A DNA stretch of 64,000 nucleotides from Selenomonas sp. ND2010 (GTDB lineage Bacteria; Bacillota; Negativicutes; Selenomonadales; Selenomonadaceae): positions 110,116 through 174,115 of the forward strand of contig NZ_KL370847.1 of assembly GCF_000702005.1 (NCBI RefSeq), given 5' to 3'. Made by a program: the position numbers and the translations under genes. Positions 1 through 10,060 of the stretch are shown one piece after another. The stretch's first letter is position 1; each line of letters begins with the position of its first letter. A model generated the notes under the pieces. That model was not told the DNA's origin, ran no database searches, and saw only the letters and a program-made list of their open reading frames with translations.

Positions 1-1079
1 TATGTCAGATGTTGAGAAATAATAATATTCCGATAGCAGCAATCGGCGTAACAAATATAAAATATAATCGTGATAAAATGTTCGGAATTCGAGTACATAC
101 AATAGATGAATTGGTAAATAGAAGACAAAAATACGTTTATTTATTAGCAATAAAGCCATCGGCACAAAAAATATTAGAAGATGAAATGAATAGTAGAGGG
201 GTAAATTCATATATTAAATTACCTAAATATGCAGAAGAACTTTTTGATGAGACGTTTTTTCGTCCAGTTATTGAAATAACTCCACGGATTGGGTGTAGTG
301 TTAATTGTCATTTTTGTCCACAGGAATTGTTTTTGAGAACATATAATAAACTAAATCGTGATTGTAAAAAGGAAATGAGTATAGATGATTTTAAATACTA
401 TGTAGATAAAACACCAGAGGATTGTATAATAGATTTTTCGGGGTTTGTTGAGCCGTTTTTAGCACATGATGGTGTTGAAATGATCAAATATGCTTATGAA
501 AAGGGACGAGATATTCGACTGTTTACTACTTTGGTTGGATTAACATTGGAAGGCTTTAAACAAATTGAAGATATCCCTTTTAAGTTTGTGGTTTTACATA
601 TACCGGATGTAAAGAAATATGCTAATATACCATTAACGAAAGAATATTTTGAAATACTGCAATATGTAATTTTGAAGAAAAAAAAGGATGGTATGCCATT
701 TGTTGACATGGCTAATTGTCAAGCAGAACCTAATCCAGATGTTGTAAAATTGATTGAGAATCGCTTCCCTATTTCCTGGCAATTGATTGATAGAGCTGGA
801 AATTTGGAAGGAGATGAATTACAGTCTGTAGTGGCAAATGAAAATAATATTTATTGTACACGAGCATTAAATATGAATCATAATGTATTGTTGCCTAATG
901 GAGATTTGTTACTGTGTTGTATGGATTTTGGTATGAAACGTGTATTAGGAAATTTAAAAAGCCAAGATTATGAAGAGGTTTTAAGAGGTATAACAATGGG
1001 CAAGGTTATAGAAGAAAATAAAAATGAAGGAGACTTACTTTGCCGTAAATGTGTATATGCTCAAAGTTTTGATATATAA
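1..1079 (+). CDS. Radical SAM/SPASM domain protein, 5' end outside the window
   Basis: The reading frame is open to the window edge (in-frame codons precede the first ATG at 9), so the N-terminus is probably missing; 358 residues are visible. The first ~70 residues look like the tail of the Rossmann module shared by this locus (MFGIRVHTIDEL, then a YLLAIK strand). The radical SAM cluster motif CSVNCHFC (C-x3-C-x2-C) binds the 4Fe-4S cluster that cleaves S-adenosylmethionine. A C-terminal SPASM-like set of cysteines follows (CTRAL, LLCCMDFG, LCRKCVYA) and probably holds an auxiliary cluster. Such enzymes modify peptides or sugars by radical chemistry; the substrate cannot be told here. Neighbouring glycosyltransferases and methyltransferases suggest a role in building or modifying an unusual glycan. 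Strongly AT-rich, like the next 13 kb. Confidence 0.85.
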   Translation, partial: CQMLRNNNIPIAAIGVTNIKYNRDKMFGIRVHTIDELVNRRQKYVYLLAIKPSAQKILEDEMNSRGVNSYIKLPKYAEELFDETFFRPVIEITPRIGCSVNCHFCPQELFLRTYNKLNRDCKKEMSIDDFKYYVDKTPEDCIIDFSGFVEPFLAHDGVEMIKYAYEKGRDIRLFTTLVGLTLEGFKQIEDIPFKFVVLHIPDVKKYANIPLTKEYFEILQYVILKKKKDGMPFVDMANCQAEPNPDVVKLIENRFPISWQLIDRAGNLEGDELQSVVANENNIYCTRALNMNHNVLLPNGDLLLCCMDFGMKRVLGNLKSQDYEEVLRGITMGKVIEENKNEGDLLCRKCVYAQSFDI

Positions 1080-1126
1080 TATAAAAAATAGAGTTTGTGG
1101 CGTGTTTTATTGAGAGTGATTTTGCA

Positions 1127-2527
1127 ATGCAAGAGTATACGTTTTTATTCCCGTTCGAGAAAATTAGAGCGAAGTCGGATGTTTTAATATACGGAGCTGG
1201 AAATACAGGTATAGAATATTTAAAACAAATAAAAATCACAAATTATTGTAGAGTTATTGGCTTTGTGGATAAAAATGCTGCTAATATAAATAATTTAGTA
1301 GTTCCGGTTTTTAGTTTAAAAGAAGTAACGAAAATGAAATTTGATTACATTATTATTGCAATGAAAAATCCGACATATAACAATAAAATAATAGATGATT
1401 TAAGTAAATTTAATGTACCGCAAGATAAGATCGTTTTTGTTGGTAAAAGGAAAGAAATAGATTCGTTATATGTTAAAAATATGAAAAGTGGGGGAGAGAT
1501 ATTAGCATTTGAAAGAAAAGGTATATCGGTGGCAGTTCAAGTACCAAGTGGAATTGGTGATGTTATTATTTCTAAGAGATTTATAAAGCAGTTGCAATGT
1601 TTTTCAACATATTTGAATATAGATATATATTGTAGTAACGATATGGCATCAATCTTTTATGATCAAAATGATGGAATAAATGCAATTATTACACCGAGTA
1701 AAGGGACATTTTATTCTTGCTATGATAGTTACCATATAGCTGTTTCAATACAGTTTATATTGAATTTTTTCTCCTTTAAATTTGAAGAAATAAAAACATT
1801 TGATAACAAATTTGCTCATATAATGAAAAAATTATATAAATCTGTTCAAAAATATAATGATGATTGTGCGGTGAATGAGCGCTTGCGTATTTTTTTTGAA
1901 AGAGCAGATTATGCAAATAAAATGATATATCATTTTCCTGATTATTTCGAGAGTGTTTTAGCCATCAACGATACTCATGTTGATATTCCATTACGAGAAG
2001 AGTGGAAGATGAAGTTCGATCAGCAATATCTAAGCGATTATATAACTATAAATTTTGGCAATGGAATAGGTAGCAATAATATATCAAAACAATGGCCTTT
2101 AGGCAGATTTTCTGAGCTTGTTGATAAAATTAAGAAAAAATATCCACGATTAAAAATTATACAGTTAGGTGTTGTAGAAGCAGATAAAATAACGAATTGT
2201 GACAATTATTTGTTGGGGGAAAACTTAGAGCTGGTGAAGTATGTATTACTTAATTCGTTTTTGCATATAGATATTGAGGGAGGTTTGGTACATATAGCGA
2301 CACAATTGGGGACAAAATGCGTTGTTTTATTTGGACCAACATCAATAAAAGCTTTTGGTTATCCCACTAATATTAACATAAAAGCTGGTGATTGTCATAA
2401 TTGCTGTGGCGTTGAGAGCAATTTTTATCAGTGTGCACGTTATCTGGAAACGCCGGCATGTATGGAAGCAATAAGTGTAGATATGGTGTATAAAGAAGTT
2501 GATAATTATTTGAGCAATATTCTATAG
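1127..2527 (+). CDS. Rossmann module fused to GT9 (heptosyltransferase-like) glycosyltransferase
   Basis: N-terminal Rossmann module (LIYGAGNTGIEYL, then GFVDKNAANINN, then DYIIIAM) covers roughly 1178-1442. The rest resembles the GT9/ADP-heptose transferase fold: GGLVHIATQLGTKCVVLFGP matches the conserved donor-binding segment, followed by a cysteine-rich tail (GDCHNCCG, QCARYL, ACMEAI) common in GT9 proteins of this type. Expected role is transfer of a sugar from a nucleotide donor to a growing surface or protein glycan in the cytoplasm. I take ATG 1127 (466 aa) over the upstream GTG 1097 because a GAGAG element precedes 1127 and the Rossmann module then begins soon after the start. It lies just after the radical SAM gene. 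A second GT9 gene, without the module, lies at 27001. Confidence 0.82.
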   Translation: MQEYTFLFPFEKIRAKSDVLIYGAGNTGIEYLKQIKITNYCRVIGFVDKNAANINNLVVPVFSLKEVTKMKFDYIIIAMKNPTYNNKIIDDLSKFNVPQDKIVFVGKRKEIDSLYVKNMKSGGEILAFERKGISVAVQVPSGIGDVIISKRFIKQLQCFSTYLNIDIYCSNDMASIFYDQNDGINAIITPSKGTFYSCYDSYHIAVSIQFILNFFSFKFEEIKTFDNKFAHIMKKLYKSVQKYNDDCAVNERLRIFFERADYANKMIYHFPDYFESVLAINDTHVDIPLREEWKMKFDQQYLSDYITINFGNGIGSNNISKQWPLGRFSELVDKIKKKYPRLKIIQLGVVEADKITNCDNYLLGENLELVKYVLLNSFLHIDIEGGLVHIATQLGTKCVVLFGPTSIKAFGYPTNINIKAGDCHNCCGVESNFYQCARYLETPACMEAISVDMVYKEVDNYLSNIL

Positions 2528-2635
2528 TTTGTTGGTGAGTTGAATATGATTCGCTATAGAGATATGATAGATTAAATGGTAGTTTGTTAAAATTGAATGT
2601 TAAATGTAAATGTATTTTTTTAGAGGTGATATAAA

Positions 2636-3523
2636 ATGAAAATTTTAGTGTGGGGAGCGGGTGGCAATGGCCAAACATTACGAAAGTATATTCAAGATTA
2701 TAGTGATGATGAATTTTTGGGTTATATTGACAACAATGCTTCAGTAAAGGCGTGGCCCCCTTCTAAAATGAAAGAAATAGAATATGATTTATTGGTGGTT
2801 TCTAATCAATACTTTGAAGACAGAAGAGCAATCAAAGATCAATTGCTGGGGTTGTCTGTGGATATGGATAAGGTCATTTTTTTAGTTGAAAATAATGAGC
2901 TGAGGACAAAAGTTTTTTCGGCGATTAATCGTTATGATGAAGAAAGCGATAGGCGTGTTGTGTGGTTGGCTTCTTTTGCTGAATATGTAAAAACTATAAA
3001 TATGAATGGCAATGTAGCTGAATGTGGAGTGAATAGAGGTGAATTTGCTTACTACATAAATAAGTATTTTTCAGATAGAAAGCTTTATCTTTTTGATACA
3101 TTTGAAGGATTCTCTGAAAAAGATTTAGAAGCTGAACGTAATTTTAGTGATGATGCTTTCAATAAAAGTGTGTTTAATACAAAGAATTGTTTTTTATCAA
3201 CAAATATAGATATTGTAAAGAACCGTATGCTGTATATTCAGCAGTGCGAATTTCATGTTGGATATTTTCCTGATAGTGCAGTGAATGTTGTAGATAAATT
3301 TTGTTTCGTAAATCTTGACACAGATTTATATGCACCAATATTAGCAGGACTAGAATTTTTCTATCCACAAATGGTTCCTGGGGGAGTAATATTAGTGCAT
3401 GATTATTTTAATCCGGATTTGCCAGGTGTGAAACGGGCGATTAATGATTATGAAGACAAGAATGGAATAATACTTCATAAATTCCCTATTGCTGATTATT
3501 TGAGCTTGGCCATTGTGAAATAG
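2636..3523 (+). CDS. Rossmann module fused to TylF/MycF-type O-methyltransferase
   Basis: 295 residues. Residues 1-95 form the locus Rossmann module (MKILVWGAGGNGQTL, YIDNNAS, YDLLVVSNQ). The remainder resembles the macrocin O-methyltransferase (TylF) family of metal-dependent, SAM-using sugar methyltransferases: AECGVNRGEFAYYI is the SAM-binding loop, LFDTFEGF the family signature, NLDTDLYAP and LVHDYF the acidic metal and catalytic region, and PGVKRAI the conserved C-terminal strand. It probably methylates a hydroxyl of a sugar residue in the glycan built by the neighbouring transferases. A GAGGTGAT ribosome site precedes the ATG. The acceptor is unknown. Confidence 0.87.
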   Translation: MKILVWGAGGNGQTLRKYIQDYSDDEFLGYIDNNASVKAWPPSKMKEIEYDLLVVSNQYFEDRRAIKDQLLGLSVDMDKVIFLVENNELRTKVFSAINRYDEESDRRVVWLASFAEYVKTINMNGNVAECGVNRGEFAYYINKYFSDRKLYLFDTFEGFSEKDLEAERNFSDDAFNKSVFNTKNCFLSTNIDIVKNRMLYIQQCEFHVGYFPDSAVNVVDKFCFVNLDTDLYAPILAGLEFFYPQMVPGGVILVHDYFNPDLPGVKRAINDYEDKNGIILHKFPIADYLSLAIVK

Positions 3524-3653
3524 AAAAATGCATACTAAAATTTATGGTAAGGGTATACCTTTTTTTAGTTATAAAGTACTTGAATGATGTACAGTAGGTA
3601 ATGATTACAAAATGTATATATTTGTCTTTGATGAGAGGAGGGCGATTTGTAGC

Positions 3654-4655
3654 ATGGAATCTATTGCTTTATTTGGAGCTGGGAAAATAGGAAAGCAAGC
3701 GCTGAATTTTTTTAAATCAAAAAATAAAAACGTTTGTTATTTTATAGATAATAATCCTGGGAAATGGGGTACAAACATAGATGGCATTCCGGTGATTGGT
3801 ATTGATGATTTTTTGAACAAAAAGGAAAATTATCATGTATTTGTAGTTTGTGGTGATAAATATCAAGCAGCCATTGTAAAACAACTACATGATGTTGGAG
3901 TTAAAAGATATTCTATATTTGATGCGACGGATCTTTGGAAATATAACAAAAGAGAAACGATAGTTTCATATTCACATTTGGATGATATGGAAGATGTAAT
4001 ATTGTACAATATCTTTCACGATAATAAAGACATTTTCTATATCGATGTTGGAGCTAATGATCCGTGGACATCTTCGGTAACAAAATTGATTTATGATCAT
4101 GGTGGGTCTGGAATAAATATTGAGCCTATTCCTGAATTGGCAGAATTATATCCAATAGAACGACCACGGGATATTGTTGTTTGCGCAGGTATTGGCAAAG
4201 AAAATTCACAGATGACATTATACTTGCAGGGAATGACAACTGGGGAAGGCAGTACATTAAAAGAATATGGTGTTGATGCATATAACAAGCAGAGCATTAC
4301 CATAGACGTATATACCTTACGGGATATTTGTAAAAAATACATTGGAGATAATCAACCCATTCATTTTCTGAAAGTTGATGTTGAAGGTGCAGAAAAAGAA
4401 GTCCTTCTAGGGGCAGATTTTGATAGCTATAGACCTTGGTGTATTGTGATGGAGTCTACATTGCCTAATACAGATATGCCGTGTTATGAAGAGTGGGAGG
4501 GATTGCTCCTAAATAAGGCATATCATTTCGTATTTTCACATGGCGTCAACCGTTATTATGTTGCAGATGAGCATAAGGAATTGGATGATAAATTTATCTC
4601 AGTTGAAGCTTTGTTACAGAAATATAGAGTTTTTCACGCAGAACAGGTGAGGTAA
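3654..4655 (+). CDS. Rossmann module fused to FkbM-family methyltransferase
   Basis: 333 residues from ATG 3654. This start is preferred over ATG 3612 because a GAGGAGGG ribosome site at 3635-3642 lies 11 bases before it, and the protein then opens directly with the Rossmann module (IALFGAGKIGKQAL, YFIDNNPGKWG, GIPVIGIDDF). The second half has FkbM hallmarks: FYIDVGANDPWTS is the SAM-binding loop I, INIEPIPEL the acidic loop II, and FLKVDVEGAEKEVL the family signature. FkbM enzymes O-methylate sugars or small molecules. It stops 3 bases before the next gene, so co-translation is likely. A related but modular-free FkbM-like protein sits at 24991. Confidence 0.87.
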   Translation: MESIALFGAGKIGKQALNFFKSKNKNVCYFIDNNPGKWGTNIDGIPVIGIDDFLNKKENYHVFVVCGDKYQAAIVKQLHDVGVKRYSIFDATDLWKYNKRETIVSYSHLDDMEDVILYNIFHDNKDIFYIDVGANDPWTSSVTKLIYDHGGSGINIEPIPELAELYPIERPRDIVVCAGIGKENSQMTLYLQGMTTGEGSTLKEYGVDAYNKQSITIDVYTLRDICKKYIGDNQPIHFLKVDVEGAEKEVLLGADFDSYRPWCIVMESTLPNTDMPCYEEWEGLLLNKAYHFVFSHGVNRYYVADEHKELDDKFISVEALLQKYRVFHAEQVR

Positions 4656-4658
4656 TAA

Positions 4659-6194
4659 ATGAGAGTTATTGCTATGTATCTGCCACAATTTCATAGGGTA
4701 AAAGAAAACGATGAATGGTGGGGAGAAGGCTTTACCGAGTGGATAGCTGTAAAAAGTGCTGAAAAAATGTTTGATGAACATGAGCAGCCTCGGGTTCCGT
4801 TAAATGAATATTATTATGATTTGTTGGACAAGAAAACTATGCACTGGCAGTCTCAGTTGATGAAGAAATATAAAATAGATGGAATGTGTTTTTATCATTA
4901 CTATTTCAAGGACGGAAGAAAAATCCTAGAACAGCCTGCTGAAAATCTTTTGGACTGGAAGGATATCGATATGCCGTTTTGCTTTTCATGGGCCAATGAA
5001 TCATGGGTTCGTTCTTGGAGTAAAATTTCAACTGGTGATGGTAATTCTTGGTCAGAGAAATATGAAAAAAACTTACCAAATTTAAATGATAATGATGGCG
5101 TATTGTTAAAACAGGAATATGGTGATGAGCGCGATTGGGATGATCATTATAACTACTTGGCAAAATTCTTTCATGACAAGCGCTATATAAAATATAATGA
5201 AATGCCAGTTTTTATGTTTCATAGACCAGATAATATCCCATGTTTGAGGCAAATGGTTGAAAGATGGGATGATTTGGCTAGAAAAGATGGTTTTCCAGGA
5301 TTATATACTATAGGTTCGATGGTTCAGGATGTGAGTGAATATGGTCTTAAGGGATTGAATATACATGAACCGGCAGATACTATTATACGTTTATTTCCAG
5401 AAAAATATAACAATAAAGACAATGTTATGAAGAGCCTTGATTATCAAGAAGTTTGGGGTAAGCTTATACAAAAAGATGTCCCTGTAAATGCTTCTCTCGG
5501 CGGATTTGTAGGTTATGATGATACACCACGGCGTGGACATGGTGGCTCAGTTATTCGTTATCGTAGCCCATATGTTTTTTATGAAGGAATAAAAAAATTA
5601 CTTTTGAAAGCGGAAAAAAATGATTCCCCCTTTGTTTTTATAAATGCTTGGAACGAATGGGGAGAGGGGATGTATCTAGAACCAGATGAAAAGTTTGGTT
5701 ATGGATTTCTAGAAGCATTTCTTCAAGCAAAGAAAGATGTTGAACGCTTAAATGTAAATGATTTAGATGTTCGAGATGTTACTAACAATGCTTTTTTGTT
5801 TGAGGAAAATTTATCACTTAGGCATTCACTTGATAGATATCGTAGTTATTGGCGTGTGTTAGATCTTTGGGTTGGCATGTTAGAGAAAAGTGATACACCT
5901 TTAACTTATTTGAAAAAAGCGGGATATGATAGCGTTGCTGTTTATGGTTATGGAATGTTAGGTAAGCATTTGGTATTTCAGTTACAAAAAAAAGGTTTTG
6001 ATGTGAAATATGTCATAGATCGGCAGATAGAAAGAAAGGCAGATGGCATACCATTATATACTTTGCAGGAAAACTTACCTAAAGTGGATGTTGTGATTGT
6101 AACTGTGTTATATGATTATGATAATATTGCAAGTGAAATTAAAAAAATATCTGATGTTGATATAATACCAATTGATAGACTGTTTATCTTTTAA
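4659..6194 (+). CDS. WbsX-like glycan-processing protein with C-terminal Rossmann module
   Basis: 511 residues. The N-terminal ~360 residues match the WbsX-type (glycoside hydrolase 99-like) domain found in O-antigen and capsule loci: VIAMYLPQFHRVKEND, WWGEGFTEW and the late INAWNEWGEGMYLEPD are its characteristic motifs. Family members are annotated either as glycosyltransferases or as endo-acting glycosidase-like enzymes, so the reaction is uncertain. The C-terminal segment from about 5928 is the locus Rossmann module (VAVYGYGMLGKHL, YVIDRQ, DGIPLYTL, DVVIVTV). Here the module is C-terminal, while the two upstream genes carry it N-terminally. Confidence 0.85.
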   Translation: MRVIAMYLPQFHRVKENDEWWGEGFTEWIAVKSAEKMFDEHEQPRVPLNEYYYDLLDKKTMHWQSQLMKKYKIDGMCFYHYYFKDGRKILEQPAENLLDWKDIDMPFCFSWANESWVRSWSKISTGDGNSWSEKYEKNLPNLNDNDGVLLKQEYGDERDWDDHYNYLAKFFHDKRYIKYNEMPVFMFHRPDNIPCLRQMVERWDDLARKDGFPGLYTIGSMVQDVSEYGLKGLNIHEPADTIIRLFPEKYNNKDNVMKSLDYQEVWGKLIQKDVPVNASLGGFVGYDDTPRRGHGGSVIRYRSPYVFYEGIKKLLLKAEKNDSPFVFINAWNEWGEGMYLEPDEKFGYGFLEAFLQAKKDVERLNVNDLDVRDVTNNAFLFEENLSLRHSLDRYRSYWRVLDLWVGMLEKSDTPLTYLKKAGYDSVAVYGYGMLGKHLVFQLQKKGFDVKYVIDRQIERKADGIPLYTLQENLPKVDVVIVTVLYDYDNIASEIKKISDVDIIPIDRLFIF

Positions 6195-6315
6195 ATTTTA
6201 TAAAGAAAAGGGATTTTTCTTTATAGAAATGGTGGGAATATTATTTAATATACTGAATGTATAGCAATCATTTTAGTTAGATTTTTGATTAAAAACTATG
6301 TTTAGGGATAAATAT

Positions 6316-7743
6316 ATGAAACTGTTAATATTTGGTATTGGTAACTTTTACCTAAATCGTAAAGGTTATATTGAAGAGTGTAACAAATACGATACGATTG
6401 TTGGGTTTGTTGATAACAGGGCTGATGCTATACGGTCGTTTGAGGATAAGCCTGTATATTTACCGGAAGAAATAAGTGGAAAAGAATGGGATACTATAGT
6501 CATAATGAGTGTAAGTTACGTAGAAATGAGAGAACAGTTATTAAGACTTGGTATTCCGAACGATAAGATAATGTGCTGGGAAGCGTATTATGCGTATTTG
6601 TCGGGAGATGAAACGGAAGTTTTTGTTTCTAAAGTAAAAAAAGAATCTGGCAGATTAAGAATATTGTTAATAGCAATATCTGTAGGATATGATGGCAGTT
6701 CAATGGCAATATGCCATGTTGCGAAGGAATTGTCTTTTAGAGGATATGATGTTACATTATTAACATTATCGTGCAATGAGAGTATAAAAGAAAATCTTCT
6801 GCAGCATGGTGTTGATGTAAAGATCAATAAATCGTTGAAATTTCTTGAAAGAGAAAAATATAAACAATTTATTGATTATGATATTGCTATAATAAACACC
6901 TTTCCGAATATTCGTATAGCTTGTGAGCTATGCAACTATATACCGACTTTATGGTGGATACATGAAAATGGTAAAAAATATGCAGGTGTATATGATAGTA
7001 ATCGAACAATTTTTTCCGAATATGATAGCCCAAGGAGTTTTTTTAAAGCGCGTGTATCTGCTGTTTCAAAGTGGGCAGCTGATGCGTTTGAAAAATATTA
7101 TCCTAATTGTATAGACTCGATATTGCCATTAGGAATACCAGATGAATCTAATTATGTTTATGGAAGTACTGTGGATAAACCGTGTGTATTTGCTGTAATT
7201 GGTGGTATAGAAGAGAGAAAGGCGCAAGATATTTTTTTGGAGGCAATTGAGAGCCTTTCTGTTGATATTAGGGGAAAAGCTAGGTTCTTAATAATAGGAG
7301 CTTGTTATAAAAATAAATATTCAACTGCAATCAAGGATAAAGCGATACGATTGCCGGAAGTCATCTTTACAGGTGAACTAGATCGTATTGCTTTGAGGAA
7401 AACGTTTGGAAAAATTGATGTTGTGGTATGCCCATCGCGTGAAGAGACACTTTCAATTGCTGTTATAGAGGGGATGATGCATAGTAAAATATGTATTACA
7501 ACGGATGCAACAGGTATTGCAGATTATATGTTAGACGGAGTAAATGGATTTGTTATTCCTTCTGATGATGCAACTAAGTTATCAGAAAAAATGAGGTATG
7601 TTATACAGAATATTAATGAACTGGATAATATGCGACAGGCAGCTAGAGAGGTGTATGACAAAATTTTTAGTATGAAAATATTTGGTGATAGATTGGAAAT
7701 GGAAATTAATAAGACTATTCAAGAATATAAAAAGGGATGCTAA
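6316..7743 (+). CDS. Rossmann module fused to GT4 glycosyltransferase
   Basis: 475 residues from ATG 6316, which has an AGGGA ribosome site 7 bases upstream; ATG 6298 has none. The N-terminal module reads LLIFGIGNFYLNRKG, GFVDNRAD and WDTIVIMSVSY. The body is GT-B type with GT4 features: RILLIAISVGYDGSSMA opens the acceptor domain, FAVIGGIEERKAQDI and CPSREETLSIAVIEGMM form the donor-binding half, where the paired glutamates bind the nucleotide-sugar phosphates, and ATGIADYMLDGVNGFV is the usual late motif. It probably adds a sugar to the surface or protein-linked glycan. Its stop overlaps the region where the following gene begins. Confidence 0.86.
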   Translation: MKLLIFGIGNFYLNRKGYIEECNKYDTIVGFVDNRADAIRSFEDKPVYLPEEISGKEWDTIVIMSVSYVEMREQLLRLGIPNDKIMCWEAYYAYLSGDETEVFVSKVKKESGRLRILLIAISVGYDGSSMAICHVAKELSFRGYDVTLLTLSCNESIKENLLQHGVDVKINKSLKFLEREKYKQFIDYDIAIINTFPNIRIACELCNYIPTLWWIHENGKKYAGVYDSNRTIFSEYDSPRSFFKARVSAVSKWAADAFEKYYPNCIDSILPLGIPDESNYVYGSTVDKPCVFAVIGGIEERKAQDIFLEAIESLSVDIRGKARFLIIGACYKNKYSTAIKDKAIRLPEVIFTGELDRIALRKTFGKIDVVVCPSREETLSIAVIEGMMHSKICITTDATGIADYMLDGVNGFVIPSDDATKLSEKMRYVIQNINELDNMRQAAREVYDKIFSMKIFGDRLEMEINKTIQEYKKGC

Positions 7744-7760
7744 CTCAAGGAGACATAGTG

Positions 7761-8587
7761 GTGTATAAAATTTTGATATGGGGGACCGGGAAAGGTTATA
7801 ATGCATGTTTGAGTAGCTTGAAATATATGGAAACAATAGGCGATATAAGTATTGTTAGATTAACATCAGATGATAATTATTATTCATTTGTTGATGGCAT
7901 AAAATTTATACCAAAGGCTAAGTTGAGAGCAGTAGACTTTGATTATGTTATAGTAGCTGCAAACAATGCATATTATGATATTTATACTGTAGCAGTTTCA
8001 TTAGGAATAGATAAAGAGAAAATAATATCATCCAAGGCACTATTTTTGGAAAATTTTTCATTTAAAAAATATACTCAATTGATAAAAATCCGGTTTCTAT
8101 CATATCAAATAATTGTTGGGCTGGAGTTACGTATAATTATTTGTGTATGAGGTTCCAGTCGCCATTTATAAATATGTATATAGAGAATGATGATTATTTA
8201 CGGTTGTTACATGATTTACGAGGATATATAAAAGAACCACTAATATATTGTAATACAGAAGTTAATCCAGTAGAAAAATTTGATTATCCAGTATTTTATC
8301 TAGGGGATATAAAATTACATATGAATCATTGTCATAGCATTGAAGAAGGAGAAACAGCATGGTATAAACGTGTAGAGCGCATAAACTGGGATAATCTACT
8401 TGTGATGATGTATACACATTCTGATCAATGTATAAAAGAATTTAATCAGCTTCCATTTAAAAAGAAAGTGTGCTTTGTAGGAGAAGAAGGGTATACTTCT
8501 CCGTCAATAATACCAGTTAAGCCATATATAGAGAGAAAGAACAAAAATACGAAATTGTGGGAATATGTATTGAGTATGGCAGCGTGA
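7761..8587 (+). pseudogene. Rossmann-DUF1919 fusion gene broken by a frameshift near 8084-8088
   Basis: The first part (GTG 7761, ribosome site AAGGAG at 7747) encodes the Rossmann module ILIWGTGKGYNACL, FDYVIVAANN, and runs out of frame to a stop at 8150. The DUF1919 domain lies in the -1 frame: its opening PVSIISNNCWAGVTYNYL starts at about 8090, before any good start codon in that frame, and continues RFQSPFINMYIENDDY to the stop at 8587. Reading one extra base in the A-run at 8084-8088 joins the frames as TQLIKNPVSIIS, a natural-looking junction. DUF1919 proteins occur in capsule and exopolysaccharide loci; their chemistry is not established. This could be a real mutation, a sequencing error, or a -1 slip. 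A separate DUF1919 fragment starting at TTG 8141 would lack the conserved N-terminus. Confidence 0.75.
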
Positions 8588-8670
8588 CGTCTTATATATT
8601 ATGCTGTATGGGCTCTGCTGTTAGAAGGTAATATAGAATATAGATTTAAGTAAGATATGGATGTGTGTTT

Positions 8671-9924
8671 ATGCCAAAAATCAGTGTGATTGTTCCTGTC
8701 TATAATGTAGAGGAATATTTGTCGGAGTGCTTAGATAGCATATTAAGTCAATCGCTAGTAGATATAGAGATTATTGGGATAGACGATTGCAGTACAGATA
8801 AATCTGTGGCTATTCTTAATGAATATGCCTCTAAAGATAAACGAGTCAAAGTCATCCACAATAAACGAAATATGGGATTATCATATTCACGTAATAGAGG
8901 TTTAGAAATAGCCAGCGGTAACTACATTATGTTTGTTGATTCTGATGATATGCTTACTGAAGGTAGCTTGGTTGCTTTATATAATAAAGCTGTGGAAACT
9001 AAAGTCGATGGAGTAATGTTTGACTTAGATAGCAAAAATGAAACAACAATTAATCATAATAATTTAACAGAATTTCATCCCCACAAATATGACTATACCA
9101 GTGTATACACTGGGCAAGAATTATTTACATTGCAAACCAATAATAATGATTTACAGCTTATGGCGGTCCTTTGCTTGTGGAAAAGAAAGTTTTTATTGTC
9201 ACATAATTTGTTCTTTAGAGAAGGTATATTGCATGAAGATAATCCATTTTCTATTTGTGCATTGATGTGGGCAGATAGAATGGCTTTTTTGCGTCGTAAT
9301 TGTTATCTATATAGACGGAGAGATAATTCTATTACGACTATGATAATGGAAACAAGAAAAGTAATTGGCTTAATTAGAGGAAATGTTGATATTATAGAAA
9401 ATATAGAACGATATGATGGTGCTTTAGAAAAAGACTTTATAGCATCAGTACTAAATTTTATTTGTTATGTTCGGCAGTTAGCTCGTGATAAAATGATTAA
9501 GGGAAGCTTGCGCGGTGAAGATATTAAACACTCACATGATATCAGTTTTATTGAATTGCTTGAGTGGAAGACAATAATAAGAGCTGGATACAAACATATA
9601 GAAGGAAAAATTTCACTTGATAGTATAAAAAAACTGATGGGGTGTAAAGAGATAATCGTTTATGGAAATGGAAATGTTGGAACAGAAATTATTAGTCTAT
9701 TACGGGAATATGGATTCTATAATTATAAAGTGGCGATAACTAAAAAAAGAAATGAGTGCTATAATAATATCAAATCGGCATATGTTTCATCGATTTCAGA
9801 TTTGGCGGACGAACACAAAAAAAATGTTGTTATTATTGCTGTTGGATCAAAACTACAGCAAGAGTTGGCGAATAATGCATATAGATTGGGATTCAAAAAC
9901 GTAATTATGGCAGGGGAACTATAA
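8671..9924 (+). CDS. GT2 glycosyltransferase with C-terminal Rossmann module
   Basis: 417 residues. The GT-A domain opens with PKISVIVPVYNVEEYL and has IDDCSTDKS and FVDSDDML, the acidic motifs that hold the metal and nucleotide sugar. One departure is IGIDDCSTD, with C in place of the usual G. After a helical linker the locus Rossmann module begins near 9640 (EIIVYGNGNVGTEI, NVVIIAVGSK). ATG 8671 is preferred to GTG 8665 because the family always begins with this strand. It is the first of four GT2 genes with the same domain order (8671, 10061, 13127, 14379), which suggests duplication followed by divergence of the acceptor part. Confidence 0.86.
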   Translation: MPKISVIVPVYNVEEYLSECLDSILSQSLVDIEIIGIDDCSTDKSVAILNEYASKDKRVKVIHNKRNMGLSYSRNRGLEIASGNYIMFVDSDDMLTEGSLVALYNKAVETKVDGVMFDLDSKNETTINHNNLTEFHPHKYDYTSVYTGQELFTLQTNNNDLQLMAVLCLWKRKFLLSHNLFFREGILHEDNPFSICALMWADRMAFLRRNCYLYRRRDNSITTMIMETRKVIGLIRGNVDIIENIERYDGALEKDFIASVLNFICYVRQLARDKMIKGSLRGEDIKHSHDISFIELLEWKTIIRAGYKHIEGKISLDSIKKLMGCKEIIVYGNGNVGTEIISLLREYGFYNYKVAITKKRNECYNNIKSAYVSSISDLADEHKKNVVIIAVGSKLQQELANNAYRLGFKNVIMAGEL

Positions 9925-10060
9925 TGGACAAGAAAAATGTTACGGCATTATGATGTTGTAGTATATTCAGTTAGTGTGGATGTTTTTAGAGGAGTACGGA
10001 TGATTATCGTATTATTTGTAGCTGCTATTTGAATGATAACTTGCTTAGAAGGTGTTGTAA

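Noticed and set aside
9991..10034. Mini reading frame of ten codons (ATG GGAG-preceded, MIIVLFVAAI) in the gap before a GT2 gene
   Set aside because: A good ribosome site but no evidence of conservation or regulatory structure; too short to call a leader peptide.
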